A stretch of 5,351 bases of DNA from NCBI GenBank assembly GCA_947589615.1, contig CANQBU010000093.1, positions 1-5,351 of the forward strand. The letters run 5' to 3'. The stretch is from an uncultured Clostridia bacterium. Its GTDB lineage: Bacteria; Bacillota; Clostridia; Christensenellales; UBA1242. Positions 1 to 5,351 of this stretch are shown in pieces. The notes beneath the pieces were generated by a model that saw only the letters and a list, made by a program, of their open reading frames with translations, was not told where the DNA came from and did not search any database. Within the stretch, counting starts at the first letter, position 1. Each line of letters begins with the position of its first letter. The translations under genes and the position numbers were made by a program.

Positions 1-1337
<1,337 letters not shown>

Positions 1338-1350
1338 TTATATAATATTT

Positions 1351-1385
1351 CTAAGTAATATATATTGTTAATATAATACTAAGTA
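1351..1385. repeat. Direct repeat CTAAGTA flanking a small inverted repeat in the gyrB leader
   Basis: CTAAGTA occurs at 1351-1357 and 1379-1385. Between them sits an inverted repeat TATATT-GTT-AATATA (1361-1375), set off from each CTAAGTA by the same trinucleotide ATA. The arrangement falls within the predicted untranslated leader of gyrB. It could be an operator or a weak RNA element, but in such AT-rich DNA part of it may be chance. Confidence 0.45.
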
Positions 1386-1386
1386 T

Positions 1387-1407
1387 ATATATTATATATT
1401 ATATATT
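1387..1407. repeat. Three tandem copies of the heptamer ATATATT
   Basis: Copies lie at 1387-1393, 1394-1400 and 1401-1407 with no mismatch, and the alternating AT continues for a few bases on the low-coordinate side. On the minus strand each internal junction spells TATAAT; the junction between the copies at 1387-1393 and 1394-1400 is the predicted gyrB -10 box. Such a repeat is a possible site of strand slippage and easy DNA melting. Confidence 0.8.
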
Positions 1408-1419
1408 AAATAAAGGCAA
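1391..1419 (-). promoter_or_regulatory. Predicted sigma-A promoter of gyrB
   Basis: On the minus strand, TTGCCT (1414-1419) and a perfect TATAAT (1391-1396) are separated by exactly 17 bases. The predicted transcript start near 1384 leaves a leader of about 56 bases before the gyrB ATG. The -10 box is made by the junction of two copies of a heptamer repeat, so its distance from the -35 depends on repeat number. The assignment is by consensus match only. Confidence 0.6.
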
Positions 1420-1422
1420 GCG

Positions 1423-1446
1423 TTTTTTAAAAAATAAAAAAAATAA
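1423..1446. promoter_or_regulatory. A/T tracts between two divergent promoters (UP-element-like)
   Basis: A run of six T is followed by six A, then T and eight A. This stretch lies immediately upstream of the -35 box of both the leftward gyrB promoter (1414-1419) and the rightward promoter (1448-1453), where RNA polymerase alpha-subunit contacts are normally made. One A/T-tract block may therefore boost both promoters and bend the DNA. The role is inferred from position and composition. Confidence 0.4.
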
Positions 1447-1447
1447 A

Positions 1448-1477
1448 TTGCAAAAAGGTGCTAAAATATGGTATAGT
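1448..1477 (+). promoter_or_regulatory. Predicted promoter of the GtrA-like gene, implying a leaderless mRNA
   Basis: TTGCAA (1448-1453) and TATAGT (1472-1477) are 18 bases apart, and the -10 carries the extended TGG just upstream (1469-1471). Only five A bases separate the -10 box from ATG 1483, so transcription would begin at or next to the start codon. An alternative -10, TAAAAT at 1462-1467 preceded by TG-C, would give a leader of roughly nine bases, still without a ribosome binding site. Confidence 0.5.
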
Positions 1478-1482
1478 AAAAA

Positions 1483-1974
1483 ATGGAAAACAACATTGAA
1501 CAACAAAACGGTAAAATTGAGAAAAATGAACAAGAAAAGCCTTCTAAAAAAGCCGAATTTATTCAATTTATAAAATTCCTTTTCTTTTCGCTGTCAGCGG
1601 GGATAATTCAAATACTTTCATTTGAACTACTCTATACATGGACAAAATGCCTTACATGGTGGCCTAGCTACCTTATAAGCATAATTCTATCTGTGATTTG
1701 GAATTTTACGTTTAATAGGAAATTCACTTTTAAATCGGCAAATAATGTTCCAATAGCAATGACACTTGTTATTATTTATTATTGTGCATTTATACCCATA
1801 TCTGTTTTTGGTGGAGACGCCCTTGAGGGTTCGGGCTGGAATGGAACACTTGTAACTGTTTTAATGATGATATTAAATTTTGCCACTGAATTTTTGTGGG
1901 ACAAATTCATTGTTTTCAATGATAAAGTGGTAAACAAAATTTTACATATATTTAAAAAAGGAGAGGGGCGATAA
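1483..1974 (+). CDS. GtrA-family four-helix membrane protein
   Basis: This 163-residue integral membrane protein resembles the GtrA/DPMS family, whose members are small four-helix proteins, some thought to flip or present polyprenyl-linked sugars for cell-surface glycosylation. A charged K/E/Q-rich cytoplasmic N-terminus (1-24) precedes helix 1 (about 28-53), helix 2 (about 59-77), helix 3 (about 89-109) and helix 4 (about 121-139). Family-typical features are the FxxxGxxxxxxxF pattern in helix 1, an asparagine with aromatics and RKFTF after helix 2 (74-83), and a closing TEFLWDKFIVF. It ends in a lysine-rich tail. No Shine-Dalgarno sequence precedes ATG 1483, and no other in-frame ATG occurs before helix 3; an ATG at 1468 hits a stop after one codon. 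Family members often sit beside a glycosyltransferase, but none is seen here, so the substrate is unknown. Confidence 0.8.
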   Translation: MENNIEQQNGKIEKNEQEKPSKKAEFIQFIKFLFFSLSAGIIQILSFELLYTWTKCLTWWPSYLISIILSVIWNFTFNRKFTFKSANNVPIAMTLVIIYYCAFIPISVFGGDALEGSGWNGTLVTVLMMILNFATEFLWDKFIVFNDKVVNKILHIFKKGEGR

Positions 1975-2046
1975 TAAATCCAATTAAAGCACTAATTTAG
2001 ATTTAAAATAGGCGCAACTTTTTCAATCACACTTTTCCGCGTTGAC

Positions 2047-2064
2047 TTATTGACAAATTATTGA
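2047..2064. repeat. Direct repeat TTATTGA overlapping a -35 box
   Basis: TTATTGA occurs at 2047-2053 and 2058-2064, eleven bases start to start, about one helical turn. A further TTGAC lies at 2042-2046. The copies cover and follow the -35 element of the next promoter, as a repressor or activator site would. With short AT-rich words, chance is a real alternative. Confidence 0.3.
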
Positions 2065-2077
2065 TAAGTGATATAAT
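2050..2077 (+). promoter_or_regulatory. Near-perfect extended -10 promoter of the metallopeptidase-like gene
   Basis: TTGACA (2050-2055) and TATAAT (2072-2077) are both perfect consensus hexamers, 16 bases apart, and the -10 is preceded by TGA (2069-2071), giving the extended -10 form. The predicted start near 2084 leaves a leader of about 19 bases containing AAAAGGA (2086-2092), ten bases before ATG 2103. This should be a strong promoter unless repressed. Confidence 0.75.
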
Positions 2078-2102
2078 AAAAATATAAAAGGATATTGAGA
2101 AT

Positions 2103-3044
2103 ATGTTTGATACTGAAAAATTGACGACAAAGCTGCCACAAAAGGATTATGAGATTTTAGATCTTCAATTAAAAATACTCTTAAAGGATTATTATAGTTT
2201 TTTGATTTCAAAAGTTGATGATAAGACGAAGGAAAAGTTGACCCAAATATACAAAGATACAACATGCTATATTGTAGACCGTTCAAATTTAATACCACGA
2301 GTGTTAAATGGGGAAAATAAGCCCTTTATTATTCCTGCTCGTGCAGTTTCATTTATAAGGGAAAGCACTCCAGATGAGACAGAATCTCAGTTGATACATT
2401 TAAAGAACGGTATTGCACTTTTTTACAAGGAATATATGATGGGGGCATTTTGTCACGAAATGAACCATTCTTTTTCAAAAGCTACTGAGTATAGAGATGT
2501 TGAAGGGGAAGTCATGAAGGGAGGCTTAAATTTAAGCGTGATTAAAAATGATAAATTTGTATATTTAACTGGAAATTTGATGGATGAGGGGGTAACCGAT
2601 GCAATTGCCGCCTATTACTATACTTCGCATGCCGATTTTATCAAGGAGGTTTTTGGCAATTGTCCAAATTACAATTGTGCTTACAATTCGTTACGACTTC
2701 CTTGTGAAATTTTGCTTGGAAAGGATTTGTCAAATAAGATGTTATTAAATGCATATTTTGGTGACAAGGAGGCAATGAAGGCGTTTGAAAAAGATTTTGA
2801 TGAAGTGATGAAAGATGAAGGAATACATTTTGCCGATATTCTTAAAACATCGTTTGAATATAAAGATTGTATAGACGGGGTAAATTATACTGACAGACAA
2901 TTACTATACTATTTCACGAAATACCAATTAAATACATGCAAAAATGAACAAGAATTGCAAGAAAAATGGCAATGGTTAAATGAAAAGGGAGTGACAGAAG
3001 AATTTATAAACTCTTTTGATGATAGCGAGGCAAGTTTACAATAG
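2103..3044 (+). CDS. Gluzincin-type zinc metallopeptidase-like protein, cytoplasmic
   Basis: The family is not recognised by name, but the 313-residue protein carries a zinc-protease signature. AFCHEMNHSFS gives HExxH at 118-122, with H118 and H122 as zinc ligands and E119 as catalytic base. Forty residues on, NLMDEGVTDAIA (158-169) supplies E162 as likely third ligand, followed by D166; this ExxxD spacing is that of thermolysin-like gluzincins, where the Asp orients a zinc histidine. A glycine-rich stretch around 139-157 fits the beta-hairpin often seen before this helix. There is no signal peptide or membrane segment, so it should act in the cytoplasm. The C-terminal 130 residues are mostly helical and acidic, ending in a short tail. 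ATG 2103 is preceded by AAAAGGA. The next gene starts 70 bases downstream with no terminator between. Substrate is unknown; a non-proteolytic or self-processing role is possible. Confidence 0.7.
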   Translation: MFDTEKLTTKLPQKDYEILDLQLKILLKDYYSFLISKVDDKTKEKLTQIYKDTTCYIVDRSNLIPRVLNGENKPFIIPARAVSFIRESTPDETESQLIHLKNGIALFYKEYMMGAFCHEMNHSFSKATEYRDVEGEVMKGGLNLSVIKNDKFVYLTGNLMDEGVTDAIAAYYYTSHADFIKEVFGNCPNYNCAYNSLRLPCEILLGKDLSNKMLLNAYFGDKEAMKAFEKDFDEVMKDEGIHFADILKTSFEYKDCIDGVNYTDRQLLYYFTKYQLNTCKNEQELQEKWQWLNEKGVTEEFINSFDDSEASLQ

Positions 3045-3065
3045 ACTAATATTTTTATCTCCCCC

Positions 3066-3094
3066 TTGAAATTAAGTTTAAAATATGGTAAAAT
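3066..3094 (+). promoter_or_regulatory. Predicted promoter of the HopA1-like gene
   Basis: TTGAAA (3066-3071) and TAAAAT (3089-3094) are 17 bases apart, with TGG (3086-3088) just before the -10, an extended -10 form. The predicted start near 3101 leaves about 14 bases of leader, barely enough for the ribosome binding site. The gene can also be reached by read-through, because no terminator lies between 3044 and this point. Confidence 0.6.
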
Positions 3095-3100
3095 AAATAA

Positions 3101-3106
3101 AAAGGA
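3101..3106 (+). promoter_or_regulatory. Ribosome binding site that decides between two overlapping ATGs
   Basis: AAAGGA precedes two ATG codons, at 3111 and 3115. The first is only four bases away and opens a four-codon reading frame (ATG TAT GGC ATA, then TAA at 3123-3125). The second is eight bases away, a normal spacing, and opens the 533-codon frame. This supports 3115 as the start. Confidence 0.65.
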
Positions 3107-3114
3107 AATCATGT

Positions 3115-4716
3115 ATGGCATATAAGATTTTAAGCAGTGTTGAGCCTCCAAAAATCGATGACATTCTTGCGACTGCATTCAAAGAAGAGGGGTTTAAGCA
3201 GTTTACAGACAACGCACATAAAACGGGAATTATTGACAGAGATGGTCTGGAAATTTTTTGCCGTAATCTTTACATTGATTGGAGAGCGAATATAATAAAA
3301 AGATATTCTTCGTCGAATGTAGATGTCGAACAAGAATTGGTAAAATTTTTACAAAATGAGAGATTAAATCCTAAAAATATAACTGCGAATGGGCATAGTT
3401 ACTATAAAATTATATTAAATTTGGTTACAAAAAGGCTTAATAATGAATTTTTTGACTATCTGCGTCCAGCAATTATGCAAGGACAAGATGATTTTACTAA
3501 GAGGGCAAATGACGGCTTTTTGCATGTATTTTCCGATTATATAACAACCCAGCGTGTAACTCCAATTGAATGCCGATTATATTTGAATTTAAAAGGGGAG
3601 AATATTTCCAAGTTTGTAAATGAATTTTATTTAAAGTGCAAGGAAAAAGGTAAGCCATTTTATTTTAGATTTAATGTCAAAGATAATCGAAATGACAACT
3701 TTGTAATTTATACCAATTACAGAAATGCTCATTCTTATGTAAATATTATAGAGCAAATAAAACTTGATCATCCAAATCTTTTCGTGGGAACTGAAAAGAC
3801 AAGCGAGAATTTTGGGAAAATAAATAGTTATATTGGTTTTGGCGACGAGCCTAATCCAAACAAAAGCAAAACTAAACAAGGATATCTTTCTCTTAGAAAA
3901 CGAGTTATTGAAGAAAGCATGTCCAGAATGAAGTTTGATGTCAAGAATTCTTTTTCGACGGAGATGGAAGAAAAATTCAATGGCAGAAACCTTGTCGACT
4001 TTGCAAGCAATGAAATATCATTGATGTTGCCTCTCTTTGATGTATTTCCGACTATTCCGGCAGGGCAAAGATTTGAGGTGATGAATGATATTGGTGCTCA
4101 ATTCGTTCAGGCACTGAAATCATATTGTTTTAATGGGAAAATGCCACAAAGTTTTTCAACAAAATTAAATGGGAAGCAATATAAATTTGATTTTAAAGAT
4201 TTTAATTTGATAGATTATCTTAAAAAAGAATTAAATTTAAGCCATTTAACTGACTTTCAAATGCGAGGTTATATGTGTTCGGGACTATTTCTTTCTACGA
4301 CAAATAACAGACTCGAGCCAAACATGCAAAAATTTATAAATTCAATTTACAAAAATTTGCTAAATAAACTAAAAAGCATGGACGAAAATTCTTTTGGATA
4401 TGACAGAGCAATCAAAGTTTTGAGAATGCTTGAAAAAAAGAATGGGAAGGTTACGGCAGACGGAATGGCGGAACTTTATTTAATAGCATCACATTATGTA
4501 AATTATGGTAATATTTCTTTATTTTTGGAAAATGAGCCAAGTTTAAGATTGAAGGACATGACCTACCCAATTATTAAAGATTATCTCGGAAATGAAAAAA
4601 TTGAGCAAATTTTAAAGGAAAAATGCAAAAAATATGATGTAAGTTATGAAAATTTTCACAATAATGAATCAACTTTAAAACGCACTCGACATAGAAGTGA
4701 CGAAATAGAAAAATAA
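3115..4716 (+). CDS. Protein of unknown function with a HopA1-like central region
   Basis: No family is certain for this 533-residue soluble protein, which lacks a signal peptide or membrane helix. Residues 1-145 look mainly helical. Residues about 147-272 follow the motif order of the HopA1 effector family: a strand CRLYLNLK (153-160), a helix, a strand ending DNFVIYTN (194-201), a helix with DHPNLFVG (218-225), the turn YIGFGDEP (239-246), then a basic segment with SLRKRVIEESM (259-269). HopA1 of Pseudomonas syringae is a type III effector; relatives in thioviridamide and class V lanthipeptide pathways assist dehydration of phosphorylated Ser/Thr. Residues 290-510 are helical and unassigned, and the last 13 are basic then acidic. 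No kinase or precursor peptide is visible nearby, so any lyase role is speculative. It follows the metallopeptidase-like gene by 70 bases and ends just before a strong terminator. Confidence 0.5.
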   Translation: MAYKILSSVEPPKIDDILATAFKEEGFKQFTDNAHKTGIIDRDGLEIFCRNLYIDWRANIIKRYSSSNVDVEQELVKFLQNERLNPKNITANGHSYYKIILNLVTKRLNNEFFDYLRPAIMQGQDDFTKRANDGFLHVFSDYITTQRVTPIECRLYLNLKGENISKFVNEFYLKCKEKGKPFYFRFNVKDNRNDNFVIYTNYRNAHSYVNIIEQIKLDHPNLFVGTEKTSENFGKINSYIGFGDEPNPNKSKTKQGYLSLRKRVIEESMSRMKFDVKNSFSTEMEEKFNGRNLVDFASNEISLMLPLFDVFPTIPAGQRFEVMNDIGAQFVQALKSYCFNGKMPQSFSTKLNGKQYKFDFKDFNLIDYLKKELNLSHLTDFQMRGYMCSGLFLSTTNNRLEPNMQKFINSIYKNLLNKLKSMDENSFGYDRAIKVLRMLEKKNGKVTADGMAELYLIASHYVNYGNISLFLENEPSLRLKDMTYPIIKDYLGNEKIEQILKEKCKKYDVSYENFHNNESTLKRTRHRSDEIEK

Positions 4717-4720
4717 ATTA

Positions 4721-4756
4721 AAAAAACCTACTTATTTTAAAAGGAGTAGGTTTTTT
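4721..4756. terminator. Bidirectional intrinsic terminator
   Basis: A perfect 12-bp stem pairs AAAAAACCTACT (4721-4732) with AGTAGGTTTTTT (4745-4756) around a 12-base loop. Read rightwards it ends in a T run just after the 533-residue gene (stop at 4714-4716). Read leftwards it likewise ends in a T run, 33 bases past the stop of the converging membrane-protein gene. It therefore serves both convergent transcripts. Confidence 0.9.
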
Positions 4757-4789
4757 GATTATATTATTATGAAATAATTTATAATTTTG

Positions 4790-5351
4790 CTATTTTTTAT
4801 CGTTTTTTTTAGTTTTTTGATTGTCAATAAAGGTAAAATTTTGATTTTTTATTTTTATCATATATTTTTTATTTGTTTCAAGTTCTCCTTTGTAAAACAT
4901 TTTTGCTTCTCGCAATTGGCTTTTCCCTTCTAGTTTATAGGTTATCGTATAAAAGTTATAACCCAAAAGATTAAGAAGAGGATTAATATAGAAAAGGGAG
5001 TTTTTGATATATACAATTCCAATAAAAACCATAATGCAAACAAAAAGGATATAGCCACTTACAAGAGTTAATTCAAGTTGCAATGCGAATAAGACAAAAA
5101 GTGAAAAATATCCTAAAAAATGCTGATCGGTAATATTTTCTTTTGATAGTATAATCGCAGGCTTAGAGCCTTCATTTGAATGAATATTGTAATAAAGTCC
5201 ATAACAACCGCAAATTATTAATAAAATAAGTGTGACCATATTTAATGTATTCAAAACATTAAAAGAAAGGTTGGTATTAATCATATCAATAACCAGCCTT
5301 AAGAGTATCAAAACAAACATTGGCACGAAGGCAGACAGAAATAAAAGAAGG
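4790..5351 (-). CDS. Multi-pass membrane protein of unknown function (5' end beyond the right edge)
   Basis: The stop is TAG at 4790-4792. A GTG at 5324-5326 and an ATG at 5318-5320 could be starts, but the frame stays open to the window end and the upstream codons (LLLFLSAF) simply extend the first hydrophobic helix. The true start is therefore probably outside, and only the 3' part is present. Counting from the GTG, helix 1 reaches about residue 15, helix 2 spans 30-47, helix 3 about 69-88 and helix 4 about 90-107. A conserved-looking segment NPLLNLLGYNFYTITY (115-130) follows, then a charged, probably beta-rich cytoplasmic tail with FYKGEL (144-149), and a lysine-rich end. I do not recognise the family with confidence; the plan recalls small membrane subunits found in some phage-defence or exclusion loci. 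It converges on the plus-strand genes across a shared terminator. Confidence 0.7.
   Translation of the reverse strand, partial: LLLFLSAFVPMFVLILLRLVIDMINTNLSFNVLNTLNMVTLILLIICGCYGLYYNIHSNEGSKPAIILSKENITDQHFLGYFSLFVLFALQLELTLVSGYILFVCIMVFIGIVYIKNSLFYINPLLNLLGYNFYTITYKLEGKSQLREAKMFYKGELETNKKYMIKIKNQNFTFIDNQKTKKNDKK

Noticed and set aside
1342..1371. A second gyrB promoter (minus strand TTAACA, 18 bases, TATTAT)
   Set aside because: Its transcript would start at about 1335, within the ribosome binding site, so the upstream TTGCCT-17-TATAAT is preferred.
1954..1971. AAAAAAGGAG followed by a G-rich stretch at the end of the GtrA-like gene, resembling a ribosome binding site
   Set aside because: No ATG, GTG or TTG lies at a usable distance downstream; the bases simply encode the lysine/glycine tail.
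1975..2049. A terminator after the GtrA-like gene
   Set aside because: Only weak four- or five-base pairings (CAAC/GTTG, TCAAT/ATTGA) are present, with no T run after a stable stem.
2047..4010. Minus-strand reading frames at 2047-2298, 2909-3178, 3130-3333, 3631-3879 and 3828-4010
   Set aside because: They are antisense to the two plus-strand genes and show no motif; the sense proteins have coherent signatures, promoters and ribosome binding sites.
2103..4716. A RiPP (class V lanthipeptide or thioviridamide-like) biosynthetic cluster
   Set aside because: No phosphotransferase, decarboxylase or Ser/Thr/Cys-rich precursor peptide is visible, and the HopA1 resemblance is itself tentative.
4790..5326. 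A complete 178-residue membrane protein starting at GTG 5326, possibly KwaA of a Kiwa defence system
   Set aside because: The frame is open beyond the GTG with hydrophobic codons, so it is probably incomplete. No KwaB-like gene follows; the gene ends at a terminator. The Kiwa label cannot be supported.

Overview
This AT-rich window looks like chromosomal DNA from a low-GC Gram-positive bacterium (Bacillota/Mycoplasmatota type, probably an uncultured host-associated lineage). The evidence is a Firmicutes-like GyrB, very AT-rich intergenic DNA, textbook sigma-A promoters with extended -10 boxes, and AAGGA-type ribosome binding sites. All nine tryptophan codons in the three complete genes are TGG and stops are TAA or TAG, so a Mycoplasma-type genetic code is not indicated. 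The lineage call is inference.

Layout. (1) 1-1328, minus strand: the N-terminal 442 residues of DNA gyrase subunit B, cut by the left edge just before the metal-binding Toprim motif. (2) 1329-1482: a divergent control region with a gyrB promoter built on a heptamer tandem repeat, a shared A/T tract, a promoter for the next gene, and a repeat structure in the gyrB leader. (3) 1483-1974, plus: a GtrA-family four-helix membrane protein that appears to be made from a leaderless mRNA. (4) 2103-3044, plus: a cytoplasmic zinc metallopeptidase-like protein (HExxH with a downstream thermolysin-like ExxxD). (5) 3115-4716, plus: a 533-residue protein of unknown function whose middle third resembles the HopA1 effector/lyase family in motif order. 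(6) 4721-4756: a strong bidirectional terminator. (7) 4790-5351, minus: the C-terminal part of a multi-pass membrane protein whose frame stays open to the right edge.

How the genes relate. gyrB is core housekeeping. The three plus-strand genes each have their own recognisable promoter, but no terminator separates them, so they may also be co-transcribed. No shared pathway can be read from the sequence. The metallopeptidase/HopA1-like pair is the most likely place for undescribed biology: two intracellular proteins with enzyme-like signatures, adjacent, same strand, 70 bp apart, with no recognisable conventional partner such as a kinase, a RiPP precursor or a glycosyltransferase. All family calls were made by eye from motifs, without database searches.
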